In this document: positions 16,955-28,248 of the stretch, piece by piece
Layout of the letters: each line of letters starts with the position of its first letter
How positions within the stretch are numbered: position 1 is the stretch's first letter
Assembly (NCBI RefSeq): GCF_003710815.1
Contig: NZ_RHHP01000003.1
Location: 1-64,000 of the forward strand
Source: Brevibacillus centrosporus
GTDB lineage: Bacteria > Bacillota > Bacilli > Brevibacillales > Brevibacillaceae
Length of the DNA stretch: 64,000 nt
Direction: 5' to 3'
The notes under the pieces: model-generated
The model's input: only the letters and a program-made list of their open reading frames with translations
Databases searched by the model: none
Told to the model about the DNA's origin: nothing
Translations under genes and position numbers: made by a program

Positions 16955-18709
16955 CTAAAGTACGCGTGCGTGTCCAGAATATATATGTCCCCGCTCGGAG
17001 TCAACGGTCACGACTTGACCTTCCTTCAGGATCTCCGTAGCAAACGGCACCCCAACAATGACCGGAACGCCCACGTTGAGCCCTACGATCGCGGCATGAG
17101 AAGTCAAACCGGCCTCTTCCGTAATGACAGCGGCCGCTTTTTTGAAGGCATCAATCATGTCAGAATCCGTTCCGATGGTCACCAGAATGGAGCCTTCCTC
17201 CGTTTTTGCCAATGCTTCCTCTGCCGAACGAGCCAGCACGATTTTCCCTGTCACGACTTTGCGCCCAATTCCTTGGCCTTTGGCTACAACATCGCCAATG
17301 ACATGGATTTTCATCAGATTCGTGGTACCTACTTCACGAACCGGTACACCCGCAGTAATGACCACGAGATCGCCATGGCGTACAAAGCCTGCTTCCAGCG
17401 CTTCCTGTACAGACATGTCCAGCATCTCGTCTGTCGTATTCGCCATTTCACCCAGGACAGGATATACCCCGTTGATCAGCGACATACGCCGAATCACGCT
17501 GGCATGTGGAGTCACCGCGACAATCGGTGCCTTTGGACGGAATTTGGCTACCATGCGCGCTGTATGACCGCTCTCTGTAGCCGTAATGATCGCAGCAGCA
17601 TTCAGGTCCAGTGCTGCATTGGAAACGGCCTGGCTGATCGCGTCCGTGATCGTTACTTGCTTCAGCTGTGCTTGTGCGTACAGGATCTCCCGATAGTTGA
17701 GCTCCTGCTCAGCGCGCACGGCGATACGATCCATCGTTTCCACCGATTCTACCGGATATTTCCCCGCAGCCGTTTCCCCGGAAAGCATGATGCAATCTGT
17801 TCCATCAAAGATCGCATTGGCTACGTCACTCGCTTCCGCACGGGTTGGGCGTGGGTTGCGCTGCATGGAATCGAGCATTTGTGTCGCCGTGATAACCGGC
17901 TTTGCGAGCTCGTTACATTTTTTGATCAGCTTCTTCTGTACCAAAGGCACTTCCTCAGCCGGAATTTCTACCCCAAGATCCCCACGCGCAACCATGATTC
18001 CGTCTGTGACGACGAGAATTTCATCTACATTGTCTACGCCTTCCTGGTTCTCAATCTTGGCAATGATATCGATTTTGGCGTTGTGGCGTTCCAGAATTGC
18101 GCGGATCTCCAGGATGTCAGATGCTTTACGCACAAAGGAAGCCGCGATAAAGTCCACCTGCTGGGCAATCCCAAACTCGATGTCCTGTGCGTCCTTTTCC
18201 GTAATTCCTGGCAGATTGATTTTCACACCTGGAACGTTTACGCCCTTCTTGCTTTTCAGCGTGCCGCCGTTCTTGATAAAGCACACGATGTCTGTGCCTT
18301 TTACTTCTTTTACGGTCAGCCCGATCAGACCATCATCAATCAGGATCGTATCGCCTGGCTTGACATCCTCTGGCAGCTCTCCATACGTGATGGATACGCG
18401 CTCAGCCGTTCCTGCTACCTCTTCCGTTGTGAGAATCATGGTATTTCCTTCTACCAGCTCCACTGCATCGACAGCCAATGTACCCGTACGAATCTCTGGT
18501 CCTTTCGTATCGAGCAGGATCGCAATCGGCTTGCCTGTTTCCTCAGCGGCCTTGCGAATATTTACGATCCGTGCCGCGTGTTCTTCATGAGAGCCGTGTG
18601 AGAAATTGAGCCGAGCTACGTTCATCCCGGCATGGATCAGCTTTTTCAACGTCTCGACCGACTCGCTCGCCGGTCCAATGGTACATACAATTTTCGCTTT
18701 TCTCAACAT
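16955..18709 (-). CDS. pyk: Pyruvate kinase with C-terminal PEP-utiliser-like domain
   Basis: A 584-residue enzyme transferring phosphate from PEP to ADP, the last step of glycolysis. The barrel contains [29 protein letters not shown], the catalytic-lysine motif [18 protein letters not shown] and [12 protein letters not shown], with [21 protein letters not shown] near the nucleotide site. The last ~110 residues form the extra domain of Bacillus/Geobacillus pyruvate kinases, with [14 protein letters not shown] resembling the PEP-utiliser mobile domain. The ATG follows AGGAGG. It lies 39 bp after pfkA in the same direction, so the two glycolytic control enzymes form an operon. Confidence 0.96.
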   Translation of the reverse strand: MLRKAKIVCTIGPASESVETLKKLIHAGMNVARLNFSHGSHEEHAARIVNIRKAAEETGKPIAILLDTKGPEIRTGTLAVDAVELVEGNTMILTTEEVAGTAERVSITYGELPEDVKPGDTILIDDGLIGLTVKEVKGTDIVCFIKNGGTLKSKKGVNVPGVKINLPGITEKDAQDIEFGIAQQVDFIAASFVRKASDILEIRAILERHNAKIDIIAKIENQEGVDNVDEILVVTDGIMVARGDLGVEIPAEEVPLVQKKLIKKCNELAKPVITATQMLDSMQRNPRPTRAEASDVANAIFDGTDCIMLSGETAAGKYPVESVETMDRIAVRAEQELNYREILYAQAQLKQVTITDAISQAVSNAALDLNAAAIITATESGHTARMVAKFRPKAPIVAVTPHASVIRRMSLINGVYPVLGEMANTTDEMLDMSVQEALEAGFVRHGDLVVITAGVPVREVGTTNLMKIHVIGDVVAKGQGIGRKVVTGKIVLARSAEEALAKTEEGSILVTIGTDSDMIDAFKKAAAVITEEAGLTSHAAIVGLNVGVPVIVGVPFATEILKEGQVVTVDSERGHIYSGHARVL

Positions 18710-18748
18710 AGGATTCTGCCTCCTCTTTTACCTAAAACCTGTCCTGTG

Positions 18749-19744
<996 letters not shown>

Positions 19745-19813
19745 TCATGAAACGCCAACAGTATGTACCATATAGGGTATGAATCACACTGTATCATTTC
19801 ACTTTTCATATCT

Positions 19814-19841
19814 GTTATACTAAGAAAAAGATATGTGTCAT
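19814..19841 (-). promoter_or_regulatory. Possible sigma-A promoter for pfkA-pyk
   Basis: Minus strand ATGACA (19836-19841) and TATAAC (19814-19819) are spaced 16 bp in the AT-rich spacer between accA and pfkA. Match is moderate. Confidence 0.4.
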
Positions 19842-19912
19842 ACTTTTCAAAAGATCTGATGATTTCTTGATTCGACTACGATTGTAGCAGATTTCCCTTG
19901 CAGAAAAAAGCC

Positions 19913-19944
19913 AAAAAACGCCCCCTGCAATCACAGGGAGGCGT
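19913..19944 (-). terminator. Terminator overlapping the end of accA
   Basis: On the minus strand ACGCCTCCCTG and CAGGGGGCGT pair over ten bases with one bulged base, followed by T6. The 5' arm is part of the last accA codons and the stop codon lies in the loop. Confidence 0.8.
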
Positions 19945-20887
19945 ATTCACCAATCTGTTTAAACTTTTCGTAACGATCCTGTATTAGTTCATCCGGAGTC
20001 ATTTTACCGAGCTGTTCCAGTTGGTCTACGATCGTGGCTTTGACCATACTCGCCTGCTGAATCAAATCGCGATGCGCTCCTCCAAACGGTTCTTCGATGA
20101 TGCCATCGATCACACCCAGCTCAAGCAAATCTGGCGCCGTAATTTTCATCGTCTCAGCTGCACGCATACCCAAGCTGGAATCTCTCCACAAAATGGCAGC
20201 GGCACTCTCCGGAGCAATCACGGAGTAATAGGAATTCTCGAGCATAAAAATACGGTTGCCCACACTGATCGCGAGCGCTCCGCCACTACCGCCTTCCCCG
20301 ATGACAATGCAAATAATCGGTACACGGAAAGTAGCCATTTCACGCAGGTTGCGAGCAATTGCTTCACTTTGGCCGCGCTCTTCAGCAGCCTTGCCGGGAT
20401 AGGCACCCGACGTATTGATAAAGCAGATGATCGGGCGACCGAATTTGTCAGCCTGCTCCATGATGCGGAGCGCTTTGCGGTAGCCTTCCGGATGCGCCAT
20501 CCCAAAATTCCGCTTGATGTTATCCTTGGTATCTTTCCCTTTTTGATGCCCGACGATGGTTACTGGGCGTCCATCCAGCTTGGCGATCCCGCCCACAATG
20601 GAATGGTCATCCCCGTATAACCGGTCTCCATGCACTTCGATAAAATCAGTAAAAAGTAACTGTATGTAGTCCAGTGTTGTCGGACGTTCCGGATGGCGAG
20701 CCAGTTGTACACGCTGCCACGGTGTCAGGTTTCCATAGATTTGCTGAGCAAGATCTTTTGACTTTTGCTCCAGTCGCTTGATTTCATCCGAGAAATCAAT
20801 GCCTTTTTCCTCGGTAAAACGACGCAGCTCCTTGATCTTGTCCTGTAATTCGACTAATGGCTTTTCAAAAGGGAGTTCTCCTGCCAT
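19931..20887 (-). CDS. accA: Acetyl-CoA carboxylase carboxyltransferase subunit alpha
   Basis: A 318-residue subunit that with AccD moves carboxyl from biotin to acetyl-CoA, making malonyl-CoA for fatty-acid synthesis. The N-terminal [18 protein letters not shown] helix, the [10 protein letters not shown] stretch, [35 protein letters not shown] and [11 protein letters not shown] are standard. Its ATG lies inside the last codons of accD, a 34-bp overlap, with AAGGAG seven bases upstream. The overlap implies coupled translation, fitting the 1:1 complex of the two subunits. A terminator overlaps its stop codon. Confidence 0.96.
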   Translation of the reverse strand: MAGELPFEKPLVELQDKIKELRRFTEEKGIDFSDEIKRLEQKSKDLAQQIYGNLTPWQRVQLARHPERPTTLDYIQLLFTDFIEVHGDRLYGDDHSIVGGIAKLDGRPVTIVGHQKGKDTKDNIKRNFGMAHPEGYRKALRIMEQADKFGRPIICFINTSGAYPGKAAEERGQSEAIARNLREMATFRVPIICIVIGEGGSGGALAISVGNRIFMLENSYYSVIAPESAAAILWRDSSLGMRAAETMKITAPDLLELGVIDGIIEEPFGGAHRDLIQQASMVKATIVDQLEQLGKMTPDELIQDRYEKFKQIGEYASL

Positions 20888-21798
20888 GCTTCCACTCCTT
20901 CCCGCGACGTGTGCATCTCTACCAGTTTGGCTAGTGTAGCACGCATATCTTTGCGGTGCACCACCATATCGAGCTGACCGTTCTTCAACAAGAATTCCGC
21001 TGTTTGGAAGTCTTTCGGCAACTCCTGGCGAATCGTTTGCTCAATGACACGACGTCCGGCAAAGCCGATCATAGCTCCTGGTTCGGCGATATTGTAATCT
21101 CCCAATGAAGAAAAGCTTGCAGACACGCCGCCATACGTTGGATTTGTCATAACCGATACGAACAGCAGACGCTCCCGATCGAGTCTGGACAAAGCCGCAC
21201 TTGTTTTTGCCATTTGCATGAGGCTGAGAACGCCCTCTTGCATACGCGCACCACCTGAAGCAGAGAACAAGATGAACGGCAAACGACGAGCGATTGCTTG
21301 TTCGATCGCTCTAGTAATCTTTTCACCTACGACAGAGCCCATACTGGCCATACGGAAGCGTGAATCCATTACCCCTATCACAATCCGGTTGCCGCCAAGC
21401 ACACCTTCACCGGTAATGATCGCTTCATTCAGGTTCGTATTTACCTTGTCCTGCTCGAGTTTTTCCAAATACCCTGGGAAACCGAGTGGATTGGCTGTAG
21501 TCAAATTCGCGTCGAATTCCTCTGTCAGTGCACCTTCATCCAAGAGAGACACCAGACGCTCAGGAGCAGACATGGAATAATGGTATTGGCACCCTTTACA
21601 GACGCGCAAATTTTTCTCCAGATCCTTGGAATAGTGAATCGTCCCGCAGTGAGGACATTTATTCATCAATCCTTCAGGGACTTCCTTTTCTCTCGTTCCT
21701 GCTTCCTTAGAAGGGTCGGTGGAAGCAGGGACACGTGCGAGTGTCTCCGAAGGGACTGTAGCAAACTTGCGCTTTTTCCCAAAAAGATCTTTTAGCAC
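20854..21798 (-). CDS. accD: Acetyl-CoA carboxylase carboxyltransferase subunit beta
   Basis: A 314-residue partner of AccA. It carries the N-terminal zinc-binding four-cysteine motif ([13 protein letters not shown] and CKGCQY at about residues 48-78) and a crotonase-like core with [31 protein letters not shown] and [20 protein letters not shown]. Start is GTG 21798, after GGTGGGG. The first 40 residues before the zinc motif are longer and more basic than the minimal family form. The 3' end overlaps accA by 34 bp. Together they are the carboxyltransferase half of acetyl-CoA carboxylase; accB and accC are not in the window. Confidence 0.95.
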   Translation of the reverse strand: MLKDLFGKKRKFATVPSETLARVPASTDPSKEAGTREKEVPEGLMNKCPHCGTIHYSKDLEKNLRVCKGCQYHYSMSAPERLVSLLDEGALTEEFDANLTTANPLGFPGYLEKLEQDKVNTNLNEAIITGEGVLGGNRIVIGVMDSRFRMASMGSVVGEKITRAIEQAIARRLPFILFSASGGARMQEGVLSLMQMAKTSAALSRLDRERLLFVSVMTNPTYGGVSASFSSLGDYNIAEPGAMIGFAGRRVIEQTIRQELPKDFQTAEFLLKNGQLDMVVHRKDMRATLAKLVEMHTSREGVEAWQENSLLKSH

Positions 21799-21819
21799 TG
21801 GTACACCCCACCTTTCTCT

Positions 21820-22002
21820 TCAGTGAAGGATCGTGGCGAGTACTTCCTGGACTTCTTGCAGCTCGCCCTCCGGCACCAAAATCTCGTATTGCTTCGAGAC
21901 TTTTGCCTCGCGAACCTTTACCAGGAATCCTTCATCTGTCAAACGTTGTTGAATCCGTTCTGCGATTCTTGCGCTAGGAGCGATGTAGATGACAGTCCAC
22001 AC
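21820..22002 (-). CDS. Small conserved-looking protein upstream of accD
   Basis: A 60-residue soluble protein with a beta-alpha-beta look (VIYIAPSARIAERIQQRLTDEG, then VKVREA and QYEILVPEGELQEVQEVLA). This resembles the small DUF2007-like ferredoxin-fold signal proteins, but I cannot confirm membership. The start is GTG 22000-22002: AAGGAGG sits nine bases before it, and the ATG that gives the 66-residue reading lies within the ribosome site. It lies 21 bp upstream of accD and 80 bp after the GntR regulator, so it is probably co-transcribed with acc genes. Function unknown. Confidence 0.6.
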   Translation of the reverse strand: MWTVIYIAPSARIAERIQQRLTDEGFLVKVREAKVSKQYEILVPEGELQEVQEVLATILH

Positions 22003-22082
22003 GCTGGCTTCCTCCTTCATCGTCCAATACAGGTCTGCATCATCATATCACAGCCTTTGCGCCTGTCGCAAATGGGGGAAAA

Positions 22083-22757
22083 TCATAGCTTACTGTTCTC
22101 CAAATGATGCCTCATTTTTTCAACAGCCGCTGTCGCATCGCCTGCGCGGATCGCTTCCATGATCTCGCGATGCTCCGCAACAGCCATCCTCGCCCTGCCC
22201 TCGCGAGACAATGATTCAATGCGGACACTGTTGCTGTATTCGACAAGAGGCGCCCAGATCCGATGCAGGATCGAATTGCGGCTAGAGCGGCAAATGACGC
22301 GATGAAACTGGTAGTCTTCTTCCGTGGGTACTTCCCCCCGCTCGACCCGTTCCTCGGCAATCGCCAAAATGCGTTCCATCTCTTCAAAGTGCTTGTCAGT
22401 CGCTCGTCTGCAGGCGAGCCGCACCGCATCCAACTCCAGGATTCGGCGCATCTCGATCAGATCCTTCTTTGTCTTGGCATCCCGCAGGATGAAAAATCCG
22501 AGGATGTCAATCAGCCGATTGTGCCGGTAACTCTTTAAGAATGTGCCTTCCCCTCTGCGAGTCTCGATCAATCCGAGAAGCTCCAATGCTCGGAGCGCTT
22601 CACGGACAGAGGAACGACCTGCACCCAGCTGCTCCGACAGTTCCCGCTCGGACGGAAGCTTGTCGCCGGGACGCAGATTTCTCTCTTGAACGATCTCATG
22701 AATCTGCAGGAGAATCCCTTCGTATACCTTTCTCTCTTGGGATGAGTCGAGCACCAT
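22083..22757 (-). CDS. FadR-subfamily GntR transcriptional regulator
   Basis: A 224-residue regulator with an N-terminal winged helix (KLPSERELSEQLGAGRSSVREALRALELLGLIETRRGEGTFL, residues about 35-75) and a C-terminal all-helical FCD ligand domain with RRILELDAVRLAC, FHRVICRSSRN and HREIMEAIRAGD. FCD proteins usually bind organic acids through metal-coordinating Asp/His residues. The ATG has AAGGAGG. It lies between the malic enzyme and accD genes in the same direction. A role controlling malic enzyme or fatty-acid genes is plausible from context only; ligand and operator are unknown. Confidence 0.85.
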   Translation of the reverse strand: MVLDSSQERKVYEGILLQIHEIVQERNLRPGDKLPSERELSEQLGAGRSSVREALRALELLGLIETRRGEGTFLKSYRHNRLIDILGFFILRDAKTKKDLIEMRRILELDAVRLACRRATDKHFEEMERILAIAEERVERGEVPTEEDYQFHRVICRSSRNSILHRIWAPLVEYSNSVRIESLSREGRARMAVAEHREIMEAIRAGDATAAVEKMRHHLENSKL

Positions 22758-22850
22758 TCGTCCTCCTTACGTAACACTTACTGTGAAGTGAAGCACCCCC
22801 CGGCGGCGCCTGGAAACACGGTGTCTCGGAGGGTGATCTTTACACGATTC

Positions 22851-24095
22851 CTATACTTGCTGGTAGGAGATCGCTGCCAGGTTCATGGTTTTTTGTTTCA
22901 CATCTTCTGGATCGACAGTGATGCGAGCTACGCCGCTTTCCATTGCCGCTTTCGCTACCGCTGCAGCTACATTTGGAGCCACGCGAGCATCAAATGGAGC
23001 CGGGATTACTTTATCGGCAGACAGCTCTTCTGGCGTGATCAAATCTGCGATTGCGTACACAGCTGCCAGCTTCATTTCTTCGTTGATGTTGGTAGCACGA
23101 GTATCCAGAGCACCGCGGAAGATTCCTGGGAAGGCCAGTACGTTGTTTACTTGGTTCGGGAAGTCGGAGCGTCCGGTACCTACTACTTTTGCACCTGCCG
23201 CTTTTGCTACATCCGGCATAATTTCCGGAACTGGGTTTGCCATCGCGAAGATGATTGCGTCGCGGTTCATGGAGCTTACCATCTCAGCTGTTACAGCGCC
23301 CGCTACGGAAACTCCGATGAATACGTCGGCACCTTTCATCGCATCTTCCAGGTTGCCTTGGATCTTGTCGTGGTTCGTGATTTTTGCCATTTCCTCTTTT
23401 ACCGGGTTCATCCCGAACGGACGGCCTTCATATACGATCCCTTTGGTGTCGCACATGATTACGTCTTTCACACCCATGGAAACGAGGAGCTTAATGATGG
23501 CGATACCTGCTGCACCAGCACCGTTTGCTACGACGCGAATATCCTCGAGCTTTTTGTCCACCACGCGCAGGGCGTTGATCAGACCTGCAGCGGTTACGAT
23601 CGCTGTACCGTGTTGGTCATCGTGGAATACGGGAATGTTGGTTTCACGCTTCAGGCGCTCTTCTACTTCAAAGCACGCAGGGGCCGCGATGTCTTCCAGG
23701 TTTACGCCGCCAAAGGTAGGCTCGAGCAGCTTCACGGTTTCTACGATTTTGTCTACGTCTGTGGTATTCAGGCAGATTGGGAAAGCATCCACACCTGCAA
23801 AGGATTTGAACAGAACGGCTTTCCCTTCCATAACCGGCATAGCAGCTTCTGGGCCGATATTGCCGAGGCCGAGTACAGCAGTCCCGTCGCTTACTACCGC
23901 TACGAGGTTGCCTTTCATCGTATATTCGTACACTTTTGACTTGTCGTCAAAAATATCTTTGCATGGTTCGGCAACCCCTGGAGAATAAGCAAGGCTCAAG
24001 TCACGTGCATTGCGAACTGGCACTTTTGTGACAGCCTCCAATTTACCTTGATGTTTTCTGTGAAGTTCTAATGCTTCCTCTCGCAGATTAGACAC
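22851..24095 (-). CDS. Malic enzyme (oxaloacetate-decarboxylating), YtsJ type
   Basis: A 414-residue short bacterial malic enzyme converting malate to pyruvate and CO2. Motifs: LSLAYSPGVAEPCKDI with the catalytic tyrosine, VAVVSDGTAVLGLGNIGPEA, MEGKAVLFKSFAGVDAFP, VFHDDQHGTAIV for metal binding and NGAGAAGIAIIKLL for the nucleotide. It most resembles YtsJ of B. subtilis, the NADP-dependent form that balances NADPH, and its position beside dnaE and acc genes matches. Start is GTG with GGAGTGG upstream. Cofactor preference cannot be settled by eye. Confidence 0.92.
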   Translation of the reverse strand: MSNLREEALELHRKHQGKLEAVTKVPVRNARDLSLAYSPGVAEPCKDIFDDKSKVYEYTMKGNLVAVVSDGTAVLGLGNIGPEAAMPVMEGKAVLFKSFAGVDAFPICLNTTDVDKIVETVKLLEPTFGGVNLEDIAAPACFEVEERLKRETNIPVFHDDQHGTAIVTAAGLINALRVVDKKLEDIRVVANGAGAAGIAIIKLLVSMGVKDVIMCDTKGIVYEGRPFGMNPVKEEMAKITNHDKIQGNLEDAMKGADVFIGVSVAGAVTAEMVSSMNRDAIIFAMANPVPEIMPDVAKAAGAKVVGTGRSDFPNQVNNVLAFPGIFRGALDTRATNINEEMKLAAVYAIADLITPEELSADKVIPAPFDARVAPNVAAAVAKAAMESGVARITVDPEDVKQKTMNLAAISYQQV

Positions 24096-24266
24096 TCATA
24101 ACCACTCCATTCACGTTTATCTTTTTCTAGTACTGCTTCTAAAACCGCCTGTTGCTTTCCAATAATCGTCCAGTGGTCTGACCACTTTTCAAGTTATGTT
24201 CTCAATATATAGCAAACCCGTTCTTCTGTAAACCTGCCGAAAACGGCGAAAAAGGGAGGACATTCT

Positions 24267-27200
24267 TCATCCTCCCCACATTATGGGCATTTTTTTCGAG
24301 ATTACGCTGTCACGTCCCACAATTTCTCTTGCTAGCTCCAAAAATGACTCGTCCAGCTCGACAGCAATCGTCTCTGGCAAGCGAATTGTCTGTCTTTTTC
24401 CCTCGTAGAACAAAATGACAGGAATCGTTCCTTTTTTTTCGACAAACAGCTGTTGAAGCTGTTGAAGCGTCGAATCTCGCTCCTGAGCCTCTGAAATTTT
24501 GACAAAAAGCACAGTCTCCTCTGTCGGCTTCGGAATCGCATCGGCTGACCAGAAACGGGATGCTAAAAGCTTGACCAGGTCATCCTGATGGTCGATGCGC
24601 CCCTCGACTACCACCATGCTCTCTTTGGTCAAAAGCTCGGCATGCTTGGCAAACACCTGCGGGAACACGACTACTTCGACCAGCGCCGTTTTGTCCTCGA
24701 TGGTGATGAAAGCCATCGGGTCTCCTTTTTTCGTCTGGATGCGCCGCTCCTCCGTAATCATCCCGAATACCTTCACCGTTTTTTCCCGGGGCAGCTCCCC
24801 CAGTGCAAGGATCGCCGTCACCTCAGTACGACTGGCCAGATGCGCGTACTGATCCAGAGGATGTCCGGAGATGTAAACACCGAGCAGCTCACGTTCTTCC
24901 TTTAGCTGCTGGGCGCGCGAGAATGGCGGAACCTCCGGGTATTCCGAAAGCTCCCGCACCGGGGCAGCATCTTCCCCTGCAAAAAGGTTCATCTGGTCGG
25001 CATCCCGCTCCACACGTTTGCCATTTGCCTTGCCCACTGCTTCATCGAGCAGGACCAGAAGCTGACTGCGGTGTCCTGGCAGCGAATCCAGTGCGCCGCA
25101 AAGTGTCAACGACTCCACCACTCGCCTGTTCACGAGTCTGCCGTCTACTCGAGCGCAAAAATCAAATACATCGCGATAGGGTCTGCCCTGCCTCTCCTTC
25201 ACGATTGATTCGATCGCACTGTACCCGACATTTTTGACAGCCGCCAGACCAAAGCGGATGGCATCCTGCTCGACAGTAAAATGCGCCTCACTGCGATTGA
25301 CGTCAGGTGTGAGTACTTGCAAATGGAGACGGCGGGCTTCCTCCGTGTACTCTGCGATGCGCGTCTGGCTGCCGATGGACAGAGACAGGAGCGCCGCCAT
25401 AAAGGCCAGCGGATAATTGGCTTTCAAATACGCCATCTGATACGCAATGATGGCATAGGCGACCGAGTGAGCCTTATTGAAGCCGTAATCGGCAAAGCGC
25501 ACAATCAGGTCGTAGATTTCGTTGCCCAGCTCATCTCCATAGCCTTGCTTGACGCAGCCCGCGACGAATTTCTCCCGCTGCTCGGCTAAAAGATCCCGTT
25601 TCTTTTTCCCTACGGCCCGGCGCAAAATGTCCGCTTCCCCCAGACTAAAGCCCGCGAGCGTGGAGGAAATCTGCATGATCTGCTCCTGATAGATCATAAA
25701 GCCATGCGTCTCACGCAAGATCGGCTCGAGTACAGGATGAGCGTAGTGGACCTTGGTCTGACCGTGCTTCGCCGCGATGTACTGCGGGATGATCTCCATC
25801 GGTCCCGGACGATACAATGCCAGGACAGCAATAATGTCGTCCAAGCTCGTCGGCTTCAAATCGCGCAGCACGCTGCGCATACCGGAGGACTCCAGCTGAA
25901 AGACACCCGTCGTCTCCCCGCGCGTCAGCATGCGATAGGTCTCGGGATCATCAGTCGGAATGGTCTCGAGATCGACGTGGATGCCTTGCTGTGCAAGATT
26001 GCGCAAGGTTTCCGAGATGATCGTCAGGTTGCGCAAGCCGAGGAAGTCCATTTTCAAAAGTCCGACCTCTTCCAAAATCTCCATCGGGTACTGCGTGAGC
26101 GCCAGACCTTCGTTACCCGTCTGCAATGGCACGTATTCCGTCAGCGATTCACGGGAAATGACCACTCCCGCTGCATGCGTGGAGGCATGCCGCGGCAGCC
26201 CCTCTACTCCCCGCGCCGTCTCAATCAGCTGAGCCGCCTGCTTGTTCTCGGCACACACCTTGGCGATGTCCGGATTGATTTGCATGGCACGCTCGATCGT
26301 CATCCCGGGCGACTGCGGAATCATTTTCGCCATCCGGTCAATCAGCCCTAGCGACAAGCCTAAAGCACGCCCTACATCCCGAACCGCCGCACGTGCCGCC
26401 ATCGTCCCAAAGGTAATGATCTGGGCAACGCGGTCATGGCCGTATTTTTTCGCCACGTAATGAATGACCTCGTCCCTGCGCTCCACAGCGAAATCGATAT
26501 CAATATCCGGCATCGTGACCCGCTCTGGATTGAGGAACCGCTCAAACAGCAGGTTGTAGCGCAGTGGGTCAACATTGGTGATCTTAAGCACATAGGCAAC
26601 CAGACTGCCCGCTGCCGACCCCCTGCCCGGACCGGTAGAGATTCCGTGCTGATGTGCGTAGCGCATGAAGTCCCAGACGATTAAAAAGTAATCGGTAAAG
26701 CCTGTCCCCGTAATAATTGCCAGCTCGTGGTCCAGACGCTCGCGAATTTGCGGCGTCAACTCTTTGTAGCGCTCGCGGCAGCCCTGCTCGCAAAGCTCAC
26801 GCAAAAACGTCGTCGAATCCTGCCCCTCTGGCAAAGGAAATTTCGGCAAAATATGCTCGCCAAACGACAGCGTCACCTGGCAGCGCTCGGCGATCCTAGC
26901 GGTGTTTTGCAGAGCCTGCGTGGCAAAGGCAAAAGACTCTGCCAGCTCTTGCCCGCTTTTCAGATAATACTGATCCGTTTCATAGCGAAAACGGTTTTCT
27001 TCAGTAACCGTCTTCCCTTCTCCGATCGCGAGCAAAATGTCGTGGATGGCGTGGTCTTCTTTATGGATGTAGTGAACGTTGTTGGTGACGACCAGTGGGA
27101 TGCCGGTTTCTTCGCTCAGCCGGACAAGGCGCGCATTCAACCTTTTCTCCGATTCCAGCCCGTGGTCCACCATTTCCAGATAGTAGTGGTCAGGTCCATA

Positions 27201-27692
27201 TGTCTGGTGATACCACATTGCCGCTTCCTTCGCTCCTGCAGCATCTCCTGCCAGCAAGAGACGAGCTACCTCTCCCTCGCGGCTGGCTCCAAGTGCAATC
27301 AGCCCTTCCGTGTGACGGGCAAGGGCTTCTTTATTCAGTCTCGGCAGAATGTAATTTCCTTCTGTCTGTGCGATGGTCGCCAGCTTGAGTAGATTCCTGT
27401 AGCCCTGATCATTTTCCGCCAGCAGGATCAAGTGGCTGGGAGCAGGTGCGTTGCGTACGCGATCTGACAGATTCCCCTCGATTACGTACACTTCCATGCC
27501 GATGATCGGTTTGATCCCGGCTTCCAGGCAGGCTTTATAAAAAGGAATGGCTCCGTACAGATTGGCATGATCCGTAATGGCGAGCGCGTGCATCCCCAGT
27601 TCCTTTGCACGTGCTACCAGCGGTTCAATCCGTGCCGCACCGTCCAGCAAGCTGTATTCCGTGTGAACGTGCAGATGGACAAAGGTGTTCAT
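24267..27692 (-). CDS. dnaE: DNA polymerase III alpha subunit DnaE
   Basis: A 1141-residue C-family polymerase. In order: PHP domain (FVHLHVHTEYSLLDGA, TDHANLYGAI), palm with catalytic aspartates in PDIDIDFAVERRDEVI and GPGRGSAAGSLVAYVL, fingers, helix-hairpin-helix region near AAVKNVGYSAIESI, and an OB-fold near EKTVKVFGMITEERRIQTKKG. DnaE in low-GC Gram-positives extends primers and works with PolC; it also takes part in damage tolerance. ATG 27690-27692 follows GAGAGGAAGG. A perfect TATAAT lies about 65 bp upstream and a LexA-type box just beyond it, which suggests SOS control. Confidence 0.96.
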   Translation of the reverse strand: MNTFVHLHVHTEYSLLDGAARIEPLVARAKELGMHALAITDHANLYGAIPFYKACLEAGIKPIIGMEVYVIEGNLSDRVRNAPAPSHLILLAENDQGYRNLLKLATIAQTEGNYILPRLNKEALARHTEGLIALGASREGEVARLLLAGDAAGAKEAAMWYHQTYGPDHYYLEMVDHGLESEKRLNARLVRLSEETGIPLVVTNNVHYIHKEDHAIHDILLAIGEGKTVTEENRFRYETDQYYLKSGQELAESFAFATQALQNTARIAERCQVTLSFGEHILPKFPLPEGQDSTTFLRELCEQGCRERYKELTPQIRERLDHELAIITGTGFTDYFLIVWDFMRYAHQHGISTGPGRGSAAGSLVAYVLKITNVDPLRYNLLFERFLNPERVTMPDIDIDFAVERRDEVIHYVAKKYGHDRVAQIITFGTMAARAAVRDVGRALGLSLGLIDRMAKMIPQSPGMTIERAMQINPDIAKVCAENKQAAQLIETARGVEGLPRHASTHAAGVVISRESLTEYVPLQTGNEGLALTQYPMEILEEVGLLKMDFLGLRNLTIISETLRNLAQQGIHVDLETIPTDDPETYRMLTRGETTGVFQLESSGMRSVLRDLKPTSLDDIIAVLALYRPGPMEIIPQYIAAKHGQTKVHYAHPVLEPILRETHGFMIYQEQIMQISSTLAGFSLGEADILRRAVGKKKRDLLAEQREKFVAGCVKQGYGDELGNEIYDLIVRFADYGFNKAHSVAYAIIAYQMAYLKANYPLAFMAALLSLSIGSQTRIAEYTEEARRLHLQVLTPDVNRSEAHFTVEQDAIRFGLAAVKNVGYSAIESIVKERQGRPYRDVFDFCARVDGRLVNRRVVESLTLCGALDSLPGHRSQLLVLLDEAVGKANGKRVERDADQMNLFAGEDAAPVRELSEYPEVPPFSRAQQLKEERELLGVYISGHPLDQYAHLASRTEVTAILALGELPREKTVKVFGMITEERRIQTKKGDPMAFITIEDKTALVEVVVFPQVFAKHAELLTKESMVVVEGRIDHQDDLVKLLASRFWSADAIPKPTEETVLFVKISEAQERDSTLQQLQQLFVEKKGTIPVILFYEGKRQTIRLPETIAVELDESFLELAREIVGRDSVISKKMPIMWGG

Positions 27693-27754
27693 CTTTGTTC
27701 CTTCCTCTCTCAATTCCGCTTCCGAATCGTTGTCTATTCCTCGCTTCGCCTTCC

Positions 27755-27802
27755 ATTATACCCAAAAGCGAACAGGCTGTGGGAAAATAAGAACAAACGT
27801 TC
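27755..27802 (-). promoter_or_regulatory. dnaE promoter with upstream LexA-type SOS box
   Basis: A perfect TATAAT (27755-27760, minus strand) lies before dnaE. GAACAAACGTTC at 27791-27802 matches the Bacillus LexA box core GAAC-RNRY-GTTC in all defined positions; only the outer C and G of the full consensus differ. It would sit around -45 to -55 relative to dnaE. Confidence 0.6.
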
Positions 27803-27811
27803 CTTAGATAT

Positions 27812-27840
27812 TTGCCACACTTCCTTTCTTTTGGTAGGAT
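27812..27840 (+). promoter_or_regulatory. Possible promoter for ytpI
   Basis: TTGCCA (27812-27817) and TAGGAT (27835-27840) are separated by 17 bp, 26 bp before the ytpI start codon. The LexA-type box lies just upstream of the -35. Confidence 0.45.
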
Positions 27841-27865
27841 AATACCAGATTGGTAGAGAGGATGT

Positions 27866-28186
27866 ATGCAGGATATGTGGTCCGCCTTTTATTTGACTGG
27901 CGTGCTAGCCTCGCTTGTCGCCAGCGTTTATTTCAGCATTCATGCCCGCAGACAGGGTACCCACCCGCTTGCTTCCCGCATGATATTGGGAAAAATGAAT
28001 ATCGCCCTGGGGCTTTTGGTTACTTTGTTCGGGATCAACCAGTTTACCTTTGAAGAGCTGGATACGATCCGCATCGTGGTCGCTCTCGTGATGCTTGTTG
28101 TGGGTGTGATCAATCTTTATTTGGGGACGCGCAATTATTTCCGTTATAAGACGCTTTGGCTTGCTGAAATGAAAAAAGGCGTATAG
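27866..28186 (+). CDS. ytpI: YtpI family small membrane protein
   Basis: A 106-residue membrane protein with three hydrophobic helices at about 7-25, 42-62 and 70-90. It has the NxxxGLLVTLFGINQFTFEELDTIRI and LYLGTRNYFRYK stretches characteristic of YtpI-like proteins in bacilli. Function is unknown. The ATG follows GAGAGG. It is divergent from dnaE, sharing the intergenic region that holds the LexA-type box. In B. subtilis ytpI lies near ytoI, whose homologue is encoded 1.1 kb downstream here, so synteny supports the name. Confidence 0.75.
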   Translation: MQDMWSAFYLTGVLASLVASVYFSIHARRQGTHPLASRMILGKMNIALGLLVTLFGINQFTFEELDTIRIVVALVMLVVGVINLYLGTRNYFRYKTLWLAEMKKGV

Positions 28187-28219
28187 GGCTGCTGCCAGCA
28201 CCTAGCGGATGGGAAGAGA

Positions 28220-28248
28220 GCTGGAAACATCTTTCCTCCGTTTCCAGC
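28220..28248 (+). terminator. Hairpin after ytpI
   Basis: GCTGGAAAC and GTTTCCAGC pair perfectly over nine bases with an 11-base loop. The following CGTTTCGT is only weakly T-rich, so termination is probable but not certain. Confidence 0.5.

Noticed and set aside
16970..18601. A 543-codon plus-strand frame opposite pyk
   Set aside because: Antisense shadow of pyruvate kinase; Cys/His-rich composition and no ribosome site.
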